Assembly: GCA_022508405.1 (NCBI GenBank)
Contig: JAFLVI010000004.1
Span: 1-59,626, forward strand
Direction: 5' to 3'
DNA: 59,626 nucleotides
Source: Clostridiales bacterium
Lineage (GTDB): Bacteria > Bacillota > Clostridia > Christensenellales > Pumilibacteraceae
Below, piece after piece: positions 23,764 to 35,141 of the stretch. The notes under the pieces are model-generated. The model searched no databases. It had not been told where the DNA came from and saw only the letters and a program-made list of their open reading frames with translations. The first letter of the stretch is position 1. Every line of letters starts with the position of its first letter. A program made the translations under genes and the position numbers.

Positions 23764-25962
23764 TCAACTTAGGTCGTTTGGATTTACTTCCGTAAAGCAT
23801 GTTACTTGCGGATAGGCGGAAATAACGTTATCCGCAATACTATATACCGCTTTTCGCAAATTATCGTTATCCGGTTTAATGCGCATAAGTACCTGCATTC
23901 TGTATTTGGCCTGTATGCGCTTTTTTGGCGAACGCATTGCATTGAGATAAACAAAACATCCGTCATTCTTTTCCGCAAGCGCCCTTGCTTCGTCTATTGC
24001 AAGCTTTGTGGCGTCCAACGCAATACTTTCCTGCTCGCATGATATAAGTATGCGCAAAATTTCGGTAAAAGGCGGAAAGCCTGTAGCTTCCAAAAGATTG
24101 ATTTCCTTTTCGTAAAAGCCCTCGTAATCGTAAGCGGAAGCATACTTATAAACGTAATGTTTGGGCGTATACGTCTGCAAAATAACACCGCCTTGCTTTT
24201 TTTCGCGCCCCGCTCTTCCCGCAACCTGAGTAATAAGCTGAAACGTGCGCTCCACCGCGCGAAAATCGGAAAAATGTAAACTCATGTCCGCGTCCATAAT
24301 GCCCACCAAAGTGACATTGGGAAAGTCGTGTCCCTTTGCCACCATTTGCGTGCCGACAAGAATATCGGCATTACCGCCCGCAAAGTCGGAAAGCAATTTT
24401 AAGTGCGCGTCCTTTGTTCTGGTTGTGTCGTTGTCCATTCGGATCACTCGCGCCGACGGAAACATTTTTTGCACCTGTTCGACAACACGTTCCGTACCCA
24501 TGTACCCTTGTTTTATGTGCGGACTGTTGCAATTAGGACACAAGTCCGGCATGGAGTATCTCCGCTGACAATAGTGGCACTTTAACAGATTTTCTTCCTT
24601 ATGATATACCAACGATACGTCGCAATCTTCACACTTTGCAACATACCCGCACTTTTTGCACATTACATACGAACTGTACCCGCGGCGATTCAAAAACAAT
24701 ATCGCCTGATTGCCGGAGGCTAAACATTGTTCAAGCGCGGTCACGAGCGACTTGGAGAACATACCCGAATTTCCATAAGTAACTTCACTGCACATATTTA
24801 CGATTTGTATTTCAGGCATTTCTCGCATGTTGACTCTGTGCGGAAGTCTGACAAGATTATACTTGCCGTTTTTTGCGCCGAAATAGCTTTCCACGGACGG
24901 CGTAGCCGAACCCATGACTATCCTTGCGCCGTTGTACGCAGCGCGAAACAAAGCGACATCGCGCGTTATATAGCGCGGATTGGAAGCAGACACGTACGAT
25001 GAATCATGCTCCTCGTCTATTACTATCAAACCTACATTAGTGAGCGGAGCAAAAATCGCCGAGCGCGCTCCCACTGCAACGCGCGCCCCACCTGTAAGAA
25101 GCCTGCGCCACTCGTCAAACCTTTCCCCGTCGCTCAGTCCCGAATGCAGTAACGCCACATCGTCCCCAAACCGAGAGCGGAATATGCGCATAACCTGCGG
25201 AGTAAGCGATATTTCAGGTACAAGCATGATTGCGGTTTTGCCTTGATTGAGCACGCGCTCTATACAGTCTAGATAAACTTCGGTCTTGCCGCTGCCTGTT
25301 ACTCCGAATAAAAGCGACGGCTTTTCACTCGACATTATACTGTTTACCGCAGCCGATTGCTCATCGGTTAGTACTACGTCTTTTTCTTTTTGCACAACGC
25401 CCTTATACGGCGTGCGGAGCGCGTCTTGCACACGCGTTAAAAAAACTCCGCGCGCAATAAGATTGCGCACAGCCGCCGCGGAAAAATTGGCGTTTAGATA
25501 GCTTTGTTCGGCGCTTTCCGCGTCCAAAAGATATTCAAACACTTCCATTTGAGAATGGGCGGATTTTTTTATAAAAAGATTAGGATCGACGTCTATGTAA
25601 TCGGGATTGATATACACAAAGATTTTTTGTAAGGCCTTTATTCTTCCGCCGCGCATTTTGGCGGGCAAAAACAACCTGAATACATCGATTTTTCGTAGGT
25701 GAAACCGTTCGGTCATGTAGTCGCACAGCGACAAAAATTCTTCCGATACTATCGGTCTGTCATCGAGCACGGAAATTATATCTTTGATTTTGTCTTGCGG
25801 TAAATCGGTATTGTCCGTAATATCAATTACGTACCCTTCTGTGGTTTGACGTCCGAACGGCACGGTCACACGCGAGCCGCGCGCTACCCCGTCTATTGCG
25901 CGATAGTCAAAAACTCTGTCAACCTCGCTAACCGAAATGTCTACAATGACCTTTGCTATCAT
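23764..25962 (-). CDS. priA: Primosomal helicase PriA
   Basis: Superfamily 2 helicase that reloads the replisome at stalled forks. The 732-aa protein has the 3'-binding domain first (IVDISVSEVDRVFDY), then helicase motifs: Walker A GVTGSGKTEVYLD, motif II DEEHDSSY and GSATPS. Eight zinc-binding cysteines (CKKCG, CEDC, CHYC, CPNC) lie inside helicase domain 2, followed by GTQMVAKGHDFPNVTLVG and QVAGRAGR. The ATG at 25962 overlaps the coaBC stop by four bases (ATGA); an in-frame upstream ATG would fall inside coaBC. Confidence 0.96.
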   Translation of the reverse strand: MIAKVIVDISVSEVDRVFDYRAIDGVARGSRVTVPFGRQTTEGYVIDITDNTDLPQDKIKDIISVLDDRPIVSEEFLSLCDYMTERFHLRKIDVFRLFLPAKMRGGRIKALQKIFVYINPDYIDVDPNLFIKKSAHSQMEVFEYLLDAESAEQSYLNANFSAAAVRNLIARGVFLTRVQDALRTPYKGVVQKEKDVVLTDEQSAAVNSIMSSEKPSLLFGVTGSGKTEVYLDCIERVLNQGKTAIMLVPEISLTPQVMRIFRSRFGDDVALLHSGLSDGERFDEWRRLLTGGARVAVGARSAIFAPLTNVGLIVIDEEHDSSYVSASNPRYITRDVALFRAAYNGARIVMGSATPSVESYFGAKNGKYNLVRLPHRVNMREMPEIQIVNMCSEVTYGNSGMFSKSLVTALEQCLASGNQAILFLNRRGYSSYVMCKKCGYVAKCEDCDVSLVYHKEENLLKCHYCQRRYSMPDLCPNCNSPHIKQGYMGTERVVEQVQKMFPSARVIRMDNDTTRTKDAHLKLLSDFAGGNADILVGTQMVAKGHDFPNVTLVGIMDADMSLHFSDFRAVERTFQLITQVAGRAGREKKQGGVILQTYTPKHYVYKYASAYDYEGFYEKEINLLEATGFPPFTEILRILISCEQESIALDATKLAIDEARALAEKNDGCFVYLNAMRSPKKRIQAKYRMQVLMRIKPDNDNLRKAVYSIADNVISAYPQVTCFTEVNPNDLS

Positions 25963-27143
25963 AGCGCAATAATTCTGTCCAAAACAATATCCGCAACTTC
26001 GCGCTTTGTCATTAGCGGAAGACACTCTTTACTTTCCGCAGTGATAAGCGTAACGATATTTGTATCAACATCAAAACCGGCTTTTTCTTGCGTGACGTCG
26101 TTAAGCACTGCCAAATCGGCGTTTTTGCTCTTGAGCTTTTTATAGGCGTTGTCTTCTCCGTTCTCTGTTTCCGCAGAGAAAATAACCATCTTGCCTTTTT
26201 TGTGTTCGCCCAGCCATGCCGCCACGTCCACCGCCTTATTCAATTCCAAAACAAGAGACCGAGACTTAATTTTTTGCGACATAGGCGAAATGTCGTAATC
26301 GCACGGCGCCGCCGCAAGAACGGATATATCCGCACTTTTATAATGCTTTTTTACAGCGCTGAGTAATTCCGATGTGGTACCGACGCTTTCGGCAACCCAG
26401 TCGGGCGGTATAGCAAAATCATTTGTATAACCGTGTATATATATCACTTTCGCGCCGCGCTTGCTTGCCGCCGCGGCCAAAGCATATCCCATTTTCCCGC
26501 TCGAGCGGTTTGAAATAAATCTAACGGGGTCTATATTAGTTCGAGTTGCGCCCGAAGTAATAAGCACAGTCTTTCCTTCCAAGTCGCGCTTAACGGCAAA
26601 CACACCGTCCAAAGCGTCATATAATTCGGTAGGTTCTGCCATGCGCCCGCTTCCCACATCGCCACACGCAAGATATCCGCTACTGCCGTAGACAGGAACA
26701 AACCCGCGTGCGGAAAGTTTGTTTATGTTTTCTACCGTGACGGGATTTTCCATCATTGCGGTATTCATTGCTGGCGCAAACAGTATAGGGCATTTACACG
26801 CCAACACCGTGGTGGTCAAAAAATCGTCGGCAATGCCGCACGCCAGCTTTGCAATCACGTTGGCTGTTGCGGGCGCGATAATTACCGCATCGGCGCGCTT
26901 AGCAAGCGACACATGCTCAACCTCAAACGTGAAGTTGCGGTCAAACATATCCACAGTAACTCTATTGTGCGACAAGCTTTCAAACGAAAGCGGCGCGACA
27001 AATTCGGTCGCGCTTTTCGTCATCATAACGTGAACGTCGGCGCCGCTTTGCACAAGCTTTGATACCAAAGCGCAAACCTTGTATGCGGCAATTCCGCCGC
27101 AGACGCCGACAAGTATTGTTTTTGTCCTAATATTATTAGACAA
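25959..27143 (-). CDS. coaBC: Bifunctional phosphopantothenoylcysteine decarboxylase/synthetase
   Basis: Catalyses two steps of coenzyme A synthesis: ligation of cysteine to phosphopantothenate (CoaB) and FMN-dependent decarboxylation (CoaC). The 394 aa contain the CoaC flavoprotein domain first (VGVCGGIAAYKV near residue 12, APATANVIAKLACGIADD near 90, PAMNTAMMENP near 122), then the CoaB half with VLITSGATRTNIDPVRFISN and SSGKMG near 190-215. The start overlaps rpoZ by 8 bases and the stop overlaps priA. This gene order is typical of Firmicutes. Confidence 0.96.
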   Translation of the reverse strand: MSNNIRTKTILVGVCGGIAAYKVCALVSKLVQSGADVHVMMTKSATEFVAPLSFESLSHNRVTVDMFDRNFTFEVEHVSLAKRADAVIIAPATANVIAKLACGIADDFLTTTVLACKCPILFAPAMNTAMMENPVTVENINKLSARGFVPVYGSSGYLACGDVGSGRMAEPTELYDALDGVFAVKRDLEGKTVLITSGATRTNIDPVRFISNRSSGKMGYALAAAASKRGAKVIYIHGYTNDFAIPPDWVAESVGTTSELLSAVKKHYKSADISVLAAAPCDYDISPMSQKIKSRSLVLELNKAVDVAAWLGEHKKGKMVIFSAETENGEDNAYKKLKSKNADLAVLNDVTQEKAGFDVDTNIVTLITAESKECLPLMTKREVADIVLDRIIAL

Positions 27144-27342
27144 TGGTACCTTCTTCCACGCCCTCTATCTTGCCGTCTACAACTTCTTTGGCGGCAAGCG
27201 ATACAGGGTTGATACCCTCTTGCTCCAAATAATCGTGGCGTTTATCCATGAGCGCACGCGCACGCTTGCTTAAAATGCTTACAAGCGCGTACTTGTTGCC
27301 GACTGTTTCTACCATTTTATCGATAGGCGGATCAATTAACAT
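27136..27342 (-). CDS. rpoZ: RNA polymerase omega subunit
   Basis: Small subunit (68 aa) that helps fold the beta' subunit. The N-terminal segment IDPPIDKMVETVGNKYALVSILSKRARAL (split here over residues 3-31) contains the conserved helix with KYALV and the KRAR basic patch. A short C-terminal acidic tail follows. The position between gmk and coaBC is the usual one and strengthens the call. Confidence 0.93.
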   Translation of the reverse strand: MLIDPPIDKMVETVGNKYALVSILSKRARALMDKRHDYLEQEGINPVSLAAKEVVDGKIEGVEEGTIV

Positions 27343-27392
27343 ATTTTTACCTCTTTAAAGATTTATTACCTGTTTATCAAATATTATTGAAA

Positions 27393-27998
27393 TCAATTCT
27401 GTCCGAGCAACGTTTTGATTGCAGTAATGTTATTTTTAACCTTGCGTTTTTCGGCAGTGACAATGTCCAGAACTTCTTGCGTAGCCTGCTCTATATCATC
27501 GTTGAAAACGATATAATCGAACAATTCGTATTTTCCAAGCTCACGCTTTGCCGCACCCAAACGCGTCTTTAAACTGGATTCGGTTTCCGTACCGCGGGCG
27601 CGCAACCGCTGCTCAAGAATTTCAAAGTCGGGCGTCATAACAAAAATGGATATCGCTTCCGGATACTTCTTTTTTATAGACCGCGCGCCGTGAACGTCCA
27701 CTTCAAACAAAACATCGTGGCCGTTTTCCAAATTTTCAAAAACGGGCGCTTTGGGCGTGCCGTAAAAGTTTTTATAGACTTCTGCGGTTTCCAAAAACTC
27801 GCCTGCGGCAATCATCTGTTGATACTGTTCTTCCGTGCGGAAATAATAATCAACGCCTTCAACTTCTCCCATGCGAGGTTGACGCGTAGTGACGGAAACA
27901 GAGCGCTTCATCCCCGTCTTTTGGATTACACGCGAATAGATTGTACCCTTTCCGGCGCCTGACGGACCGGATATAACAAAAAGCAATCCTTTGTTCAT
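27393..27998 (-). CDS. gmk: Guanylate kinase
   Basis: Phosphorylates GMP to GDP in nucleotide metabolism. The 201-aa protein opens with the P-loop ISGPSGAGKGT (residues ~9-19), followed by the GMP-binding SVTTRQPRMGEVEGVDYYF region (~35-53), the EVDVHGARSIK segment (~97-107) and the lid RLRARGTE. The start ATG overlaps the yicC stop by one base (TAATG). The remA/ylzA gene that often lies between yicC and gmk in Firmicutes is absent here. Confidence 0.97.
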   Translation of the reverse strand: MNKGLLFVISGPSGAGKGTIYSRVIQKTGMKRSVSVTTRQPRMGEVEGVDYYFRTEEQYQQMIAAGEFLETAEVYKNFYGTPKAPVFENLENGHDVLFEVDVHGARSIKKKYPEAISIFVMTPDFEILEQRLRARGTETESSLKTRLGAAKRELGKYELFDYIVFNDDIEQATQEVLDIVTAEKRKVKNNITAIKTLLGQN

Positions 27999-28876
27999 TA
28001 TTCAACGTTCCTTATTTGCTCTTTTATTTTTTCCACTTCGTTTTTCATGCCGATAACAAAGCCGGTAAGCGTTATGTCGTTGGACTTGCTGCCCATGGTG
28101 TTGACCTCGCGCACCATCTCCTGCGACAAAAAGTCAAGCCTGCGCCCTTGCGGCGTATCCTTTTCCGCACAAATAGCCTTAAATTGCCCAATATGCGAAG
28201 AAAGCCTTGAAATCTCCTCGTTTATATCCGCCTTATCGGCAAAGAACGCAACCTCGTTGAGCAACTTGCCTTCGTCCGGCTCGTAGCCGTCCAAAAGCTC
28301 TTTTACCCTAGCCAACAAAGAAGTTTTGTAATCGGCAACCACTTGCGGCGCACGAGCTATTGCCTTTTTCAGATATTCTTCCAAATTGCAAATGAGCGAC
28401 ATTAAATCAACGTATACGCCGTCCCCTTCGACCTTCCGCATTTTATTAAGATTGTCAAGAGCTTCCGACACAGCCTGCTTGGTAAGCTCCGCAACAAGCT
28501 CTCGGTCGTCATCGGGCACCGTTACGGAAGCCACGTCCGGAGTGCGAAGTAATGCCGTCACGTTATAGTCGTCTTCCAGCATGAACTCGGCGCGCAACGT
28601 CTTTGCGGCGGCAACGTACTCGGCGGCAAGCGCCTTGTCAACGGTGACCTTTTTTGCGCTGTCCGACAAGTTTACATACGAAAAATACACATCAAAGCTG
28701 CCGCGCGAGGCATACGCCTTAATGCATTTTTGTATGATATCGTCAATATACATCAACGATTTGGGCAGCTTACACGCAATCTCCAAAAATCTGTTATTGA
28801 CCGATTTGATTTCCACGGTGACGGTGCGCTTATCCTTAACGGCAACGCCCTTACCGTAGCCCGTCATGCTCTTCAT
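27998..28876 (-). CDS. yicC: YicC-family endoribonuclease
   Basis: Member of the YicC/YloC family, recently shown in other bacteria to be a hexameric endoribonuclease. The 292-aa protein begins with the family hallmark MKSMTGYGKG. It continues with VEIKSVNNRFLEIACKLP near residues 22-39 and ends with EKDTPQGRRLDFLSQEMVREVNTMGSKS (split over ~238-265) and the C-terminal glutamate-rich IKEQIRNVE. I chose ATG 28876 because AGAGG lies 6 bases upstream. It heads the long yicC-gmk-rpoZ-coaBC-priA-def-fmt-rsmB-rlmN operon. Confidence 0.94.
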   Translation of the reverse strand: MKSMTGYGKGVAVKDKRTVTVEIKSVNNRFLEIACKLPKSLMYIDDIIQKCIKAYASRGSFDVYFSYVNLSDSAKKVTVDKALAAEYVAAAKTLRAEFMLEDDYNVTALLRTPDVASVTVPDDDRELVAELTKQAVSEALDNLNKMRKVEGDGVYVDLMSLICNLEEYLKKAIARAPQVVADYKTSLLARVKELLDGYEPDEGKLLNEVAFFADKADINEEISRLSSHIGQFKAICAEKDTPQGRRLDFLSQEMVREVNTMGSKSNDITLTGFVIGMKNEVEKIKEQIRNVE

Positions 28877-28895
28877 ATCAACCTCTAAACCTGTC

Positions 28896-28926
28896 AAAAA
28901 TGTAAAATAATTCAGTCTACATTTTT
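28896..28926. repeat. Inverted repeat in the yicC leader
   Basis: AAAAATGTA (28896-28904) and TACATTTTT (28918-28926) form a perfect 9-bp inverted repeat with a 13-base loop. It lies between the yicC promoter and the ribosome site, just after the predicted transcription start. It could be an mRNA hairpin or an operator. Confidence 0.55.
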
Positions 28927-28935
28927 GCAATATAT

Positions 28936-30907
<1,972 letters not shown>

Positions 30908-33154
30908 TTAATCCTTGATTACGGTAATAGGCGCAAAATCGGCCGCAAGAAGCATTACGCCGCCGCGCTCGAAGTCTATCTTAAGATACATGCTTTCGCC
31001 CATTTTTTCCATATCGATAATCTTGCCTTTTCCCAATCTTTTATGCATGACCGACACGCCAACAGCAAATTCCGAATTGTTGACCTGTTGTGATTTTGTG
31101 TCCGTAGCTTTGCCGAAATCACTCTTATACGTTGCGGTGAACGAACTACCGCCACCGATATTGTCGCCGTATGACGAATTTACAGGCGAACGCAACTGTT
31201 CATTTCGCGGAGAATACATATGCGACGGAGAAGCGGTAAAAACATCTTCCTTACGCTCCGGCCTAGTAACAAGCCCGCATTCGGATAAAAATCTGGACGG
31301 TATACAGTACCGAGTTTCGCCGTACAAAAATCTGGACTTGGCGTAAGTAAGAAACAGCCTGCGCTTTGCACGCGTGACCGCAACGTACATAAGCCTACGT
31401 TCTTCTTCCATATGTGCGGACTCGTTTTCGTTTTGCCTAAGCGACGGAAAAATTCCGTCTTCTAGCCCGACAACAAACACAACGGGAAATTCCAATCCTT
31501 TTGCGCTGTGCACTGTTGCAACGGTCACGCAGTTATCTTCGTCCATATCGTCCGTGTCACTATACAGCGATACAGTCTGCAAATAGTCAAACAACGTAGC
31601 ATCGGGATTGTTTTTTACAAAATCGCGTACCGAGTTGGCTAATTCGTTAAGGTTTTCCAAACGTGCAACCCCGTCGTCATCGTCCGAAAAAAGTCTGTCC
31701 ACGTTGAGCACGGTATACAGCAAATACTTAAAATATTCGACAATGGGCTTTACCGCCATTTCGTTAAGTTCCAAAAGCAACTTACCAAAGTCGGCAAGCT
31801 TAGTTTTTAGTGCCGTAGGTAACGGATACGCTGTGGCATTTACAATGACTTCAAACGCACTTTTGCCCGTTTTTTGAGCGATGTCGCGTATTTTTTCTAT
31901 GGATGTGTCGCCAATTCCGCGGCGCGGAAAATTGATAATGCGAAAAACAGCTTCATCGTCACGCGGATTTACGGACGCGCGCGCGTAGGCAAGCACGTCT
32001 TTAATTTCCTTGCGGTCGTAAAACTTAAATCCGCCGTAAACCCTGTGTGCAATTCCGTACTGCAAAAACCTTTCTTCAAAATGCCGTGAAAGCGCGTTTG
32101 CGCGCAAAAGTACGGCGCAATCCGAATAGTTATATTCACCGCTATCCACCAAATCCAAAATTGTCTTTATTACATAGTCCGCTTCAAACCCTTCGGTTGC
32201 GGCACAATAGCAAACAACGCGTTCCCCGCCGTCGTTGTACGTCCATAATTTTTTATCAAGCCTGTTACTGTTGACCTTAATAATCTTATTGGCAATATCC
32301 AGAATTTTGGAAGTAGATCTGTAATTTTGTTCGAGCTTGTATACTTTGCAATCAAAATCCTTTTGCAGCTGAAAAATATTTGCGATAGACGCACCGCGCC
32401 ACGTGTAAATACACTGATCTTCGTCGCCGACAGCAAAGATATTGCCGTGTTTGCCCGCCAAAATCATGGCAATGTCATACTGAATTGTATTTGTATCTTG
32501 AAATTCGTCTATATGTATATAGCGAAATTTGTTTTGATAGTAATCGCGCGCTTCTTCGCAAGTCTTTAACAAATAAAGCGTTTTTATTAACAAATCGTCA
32601 TAATCGAGCGCATTATTATCTTTTAGCACGCTTTGGTACTGCGAATATGCATTTGCTATGTCTTGCGCGTCTTGTGAATATTTGTATACTTGTTCGTATT
32701 CTTCGGGTGTAATGCCCTTGCTTTTAGCATTGGAAATTGCGGATATTATACGTTTAAGCATATCCTCGTTGAGTTGGTTCTGCTTGACGATACGCTTTAT
32801 AACCGATTTGGTTTCGTCTTCGCCGTAAATGGTAAAGTTTTTGTCAAAACCGATTCTATCTATAAACCGCCTGAGTATGCGCACACACGCCGCATGAAAA
32901 GTACAAATCCAAATGCCGTCCACGCTTCCAAGCATTTTTTCCAGCCTTGTACGCATTTCGTTTGCCGCTTTATTTGTAAACGTAATGGCAAGAACATTAT
33001 ACGGCGGTACATTCAAATCCTTAATTAAGTGCGCAATACGGTGAGTGAGAAGCCGCGTTTTTCCGCTGCCAGCTCCGGCTGTAACCAACACCGCTCCTTC
33101 CGTATCCAATACGGCGCGCTTTTGTACTTCGTTTAGTTCTTCAAGACTGTACAT
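30908..33154 (-). CDS. pcrA: UvrD/PcrA-type DNA helicase
   Basis: Superfamily 1 3'-5' helicase for repair and plasmid or fork processing. In 748 aa the motifs run in order: LNEVQKRAV (Q motif), VTAGAGSGKT (Walker A, residues ~25-34), ITFTNKAANEM, HIDEFQDTN (motif II), GDEDQCIYTWRGA, QNYRSTSKI, TVHSAKGLEFPVVF and VTRAKRRLFLTYA. The C-terminal domain with GVSVMHKRLGKGKII matches the RNA-polymerase-binding Tudor-like end of PcrA. The start is ATG 33154 after AGAGG; in-frame upstream codons overlap the preceding gene. It forms a small operon with ligA. Confidence 0.95.
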   Translation of the reverse strand: MYSLEELNEVQKRAVLDTEGAVLVTAGAGSGKTRLLTHRIAHLIKDLNVPPYNVLAITFTNKAANEMRTRLEKMLGSVDGIWICTFHAACVRILRRFIDRIGFDKNFTIYGEDETKSVIKRIVKQNQLNEDMLKRIISAISNAKSKGITPEEYEQVYKYSQDAQDIANAYSQYQSVLKDNNALDYDDLLIKTLYLLKTCEEARDYYQNKFRYIHIDEFQDTNTIQYDIAMILAGKHGNIFAVGDEDQCIYTWRGASIANIFQLQKDFDCKVYKLEQNYRSTSKILDIANKIIKVNSNRLDKKLWTYNDGGERVVCYCAATEGFEADYVIKTILDLVDSGEYNYSDCAVLLRANALSRHFEERFLQYGIAHRVYGGFKFYDRKEIKDVLAYARASVNPRDDEAVFRIINFPRRGIGDTSIEKIRDIAQKTGKSAFEVIVNATAYPLPTALKTKLADFGKLLLELNEMAVKPIVEYFKYLLYTVLNVDRLFSDDDDGVARLENLNELANSVRDFVKNNPDATLFDYLQTVSLYSDTDDMDEDNCVTVATVHSAKGLEFPVVFVVGLEDGIFPSLRQNENESAHMEEERRLMYVAVTRAKRRLFLTYAKSRFLYGETRYCIPSRFLSECGLVTRPERKEDVFTASPSHMYSPRNEQLRSPVNSSYGDNIGGGSSFTATYKSDFGKATDTKSQQVNNSEFAVGVSVMHKRLGKGKIIDMEKMGESMYLKIDFERGGVMLLAADFAPITVIKD

Positions 33155-33167
33155 ACTACCTCTTTTG

Positions 33168-33542
33168 TTATGTTCCCGTGCGTTCACGGTAATATCGCTC
33201 TTGTAATTCTCGGAACTTTTCGGACAGTTCCAGCACATAACGCTGTTTGCCTGTGGCGTCAAGTCCGTCGTATACGTCGCGCTCTATAAGCTGACCTATG
33301 GGGTTTAACGCAATCTCGTCACTGTCCAGTATCTCGCAAACCTTGCGGTACATCTTTTCGTCGGCGACGGAAGTGACTGCGGCGACTTCCGCAAGACGGT
33401 TGCGCACCGAATATTCGGCAATAGGATCGTCTGTGCGAACGGGCGAATTTTCCGCTTCTCTTCTCATATCGAAATAACCCATTTTGAGTCGTTGTTTTGC
33501 AAGCCAGCACCGCTTTTTTAGTTCACCTGTTTTTCTTGTCAT
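33168..33542 (-). CDS. Small protein of unknown function ahead of pcrA
   Basis: I do not recognise this 124-aa protein. It is hydrophilic and rich in Arg, Glu and Lys. The N-terminus is basic (MTRKTGELKKRCWLAKQRLK) and a C-terminal helix reads like a coiled coil (VLELSEKFRELQERYYRE). No membrane segment or catalytic motif is seen. I chose ATG 33542 because GGAGGG lies 9 bases upstream; earlier in-frame codons overlap that site. It is 13 bases upstream of pcrA, has an extended -10 promoter, and appears to lead the pcrA-ligA operon. Confidence 0.7.
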   Translation of the reverse strand: MTRKTGELKKRCWLAKQRLKMGYFDMRREAENSPVRTDDPIAEYSVRNRLAEVAAVTSVADEKMYRKVCEILDSDEIALNPIGQLIERDVYDGLDATGKQRYVLELSEKFRELQERYYRERTGT

Positions 33543-33572
33543 GCTTAATCGTCCCTCCATAATGCTTGCCCC

Positions 33573-33578
33573 ATTATA
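33573..33578 (-). promoter_or_regulatory. Extended -10 promoter for the pcrA-ligA unit
   Basis: On the minus strand TGC precedes TATAAT (33578-33573), an extended -10 element; no good -35 box is seen. The predicted start is about 25 bases before the ATG at 33542. Confidence 0.5.
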
Positions 33579-33638
33579 GCACGATGCAAAAGGCATAACA
33601 TATAATCGCTAAATGTTGACTTTATACGACACAATTCG

Positions 33639-34658
33639 TCATAATTTCTCCGCTGCGGAAAGAAGCAACTCCTCCGTTTGGGAAAAACTGAGACACGGGT
33701 CGGTAACCGACACGCCGCGCTTAGGGTCGCTTGCGCTTGTACTCCCGCCCGACAGATAACTTTCTATCATGACACCTTTTACAAAGGCATTGTACGCGCC
33801 GTCCGAATGATGTTCGATTATGTCTGATAAAATCGAGCGCACCATATCGGGATTTTTCCCGCTGTTGGAGTGTCCGGTATCCACTATAACGCCGCAGTTT
33901 AATCCGTGCGAACCGAATATTTCCGAAGCATGCATAATCTCGTTATACCCGCAATTAGGAATATTATTGCCTTTTTTATCAACCGCTCCGCGCAAAAGTC
34001 CGTGTACATGCGCATTGCCGCTTGTTTGTACAATAGACCTGTCGAATATAAATTCGTTGCGCTTGCTTGCGGCAAAAATGCTGTCTGCCAGCTCGCCGAT
34101 ATTGCCGTCAATCGGATTTTTTATGCCTACCGGCACGTCCAACCCACTTGCGATAAACCTGTGCATAGGGTCTTCGGCAGTGCGTGCGCCCACAGTAACA
34201 TACGAGAGTAGATCGTCCGTATAAAGCGCTAAATCGGTGTACAGCACTTCGTCCGCCGTAGGTAAGCCTATTTCAAGAACGTTTATGTGCAGTTTGCGCA
34301 TGGCGACAAGCCCGCCGGACAAATCGGTTTTGCCGCTACTGCCGTTTGGCGAATGCAACAGTCCCATATACCCTTCTCCGCGCGAGCGCGGTTTGGCGGT
34401 GTACACCCGCATTACCGTAAGTATCTTGCTTTTAATCTTGTCTGCAACTTTTTTCAGCTTTTCCGCATATTCACATACCGCGCCGTAGTCGTCCGCAGAA
34501 CACGGTCCCACAATAAATATTTTGCGCGCGTCATCTCCGTCCAGCACGGACTTTATTTGCCGAACTCCGTCACTGCGCGTAAGTGCCGCATCGTGCGACA
34601 CCGGAAGTATTTTTTTTAACTCGTCCGCCGTGATGAGCGGTTTTATCCTTGTAATCAC
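33639..34658 (-). CDS. 3-deoxy-7-phosphoheptulonate (DAHP) synthase, class I-like
   Basis: First enzyme of the shikimate pathway, joining PEP and erythrose-4-phosphate. The 339-aa sequence has IVGPCS (PEP site, residues ~49-54), a KPR motif in AKPRSRGEGYMGLL (~93-106), EIGLPTADE, VGARTAED (~159-166), SGLDVPVGIKNP, HVHGLLRG and DTGHSNSGK. The block after KPR differs from the usual RTTVGWKGL of the AroG type, so it belongs to a divergent subgroup. Start GTG 34658 has GGAG 6 bases upstream. It lies 14 bases after the coiled-coil gene, at the end of a run of genes starting with the ATP synthase. No other aromatic genes are near. Confidence 0.88.
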   Translation of the reverse strand: MITRIKPLITADELKKILPVSHDAALTRSDGVRQIKSVLDGDDARKIFIVGPCSADDYGAVCEYAEKLKKVADKIKSKILTVMRVYTAKPRSRGEGYMGLLHSPNGSSGKTDLSGGLVAMRKLHINVLEIGLPTADEVLYTDLALYTDDLLSYVTVGARTAEDPMHRFIASGLDVPVGIKNPIDGNIGELADSIFAASKRNEFIFDRSIVQTSGNAHVHGLLRGAVDKKGNNIPNCGYNEIMHASEIFGSHGLNCGVIVDTGHSNSGKNPDMVRSILSDIIEHHSDGAYNAFVKGVMIESYLSGGSTSASDPKRGVSVTDPCLSFSQTEELLLSAAEKL

Positions 34659-34672
34659 CTTTTACTCCGTTA

Positions 34673-35131
34673 TCATCTGTTTACGATATCCACCGCACGT
34701 AGTTCTTCCCGATTGGTGCGAACCACAGCCAATGTAGAACACAAAAAGTTTTCCGTTTCCTTAAATAAGTTGTCCAAATGCGACTTTGTGCGCAGAATCA
34801 AGTTGTCGCACTGCACATAGGCATTTTCTATTATCTGCTTGGATGCAATTTGAGCCGAGCGCACTATTTCCGATTCGGACATTATCTTATTGGCTTGCTC
34901 TTCCGCCGCACGAATGGTGTTTTTTGCCACTACGTCGGCATTGCCGAGTATCTCTTTACGCTTGTCCTTAATGTACGACGCGTCCTTGATATAATCGGGA
35001 AGTATTCGTGAAAGATCGTCGCACAATTCCAAACACATGTCCCAATCGGGCTTTTTAAAAAGACCGTGTCCGCCCTCCAACTCACTCCTGAGCTGTTCCA
35101 AAATTTCCAGTGCGTCCTGTTGCTCCTTCAT
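34673..35131 (-). CDS. Coiled-coil protein of unknown function
   Basis: This 152-aa protein is almost entirely predicted helix. The N-terminal half has FKKPDWDMCLELCDDLSRILPDYI, and residues ~60-135 carry long heptad-like stretches (NTIRAAEEQANKIMSES and SAQIASKQIIENAYVQCDNLI) that resemble the stalk helices of DivIVA-like or ATP synthase b-like proteins. No membrane segment is seen, so it is not subunit b. A gene like this next to coaD is common in Clostridia and is often loosely annotated as ATPase. It has an AAGGAG ribosome site and sits between coaD and DAHP synthase. Confidence 0.75.
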   Translation of the reverse strand: MKEQQDALEILEQLRSELEGGHGLFKKPDWDMCLELCDDLSRILPDYIKDASYIKDKRKEILGNADVVAKNTIRAAEEQANKIMSESEIVRSAQIASKQIIENAYVQCDNLILRTKSHLDNLFKETENFLCSTLAVVRTNREELRAVDIVNR

Positions 35132-35141
35132 AACTCTCCTT

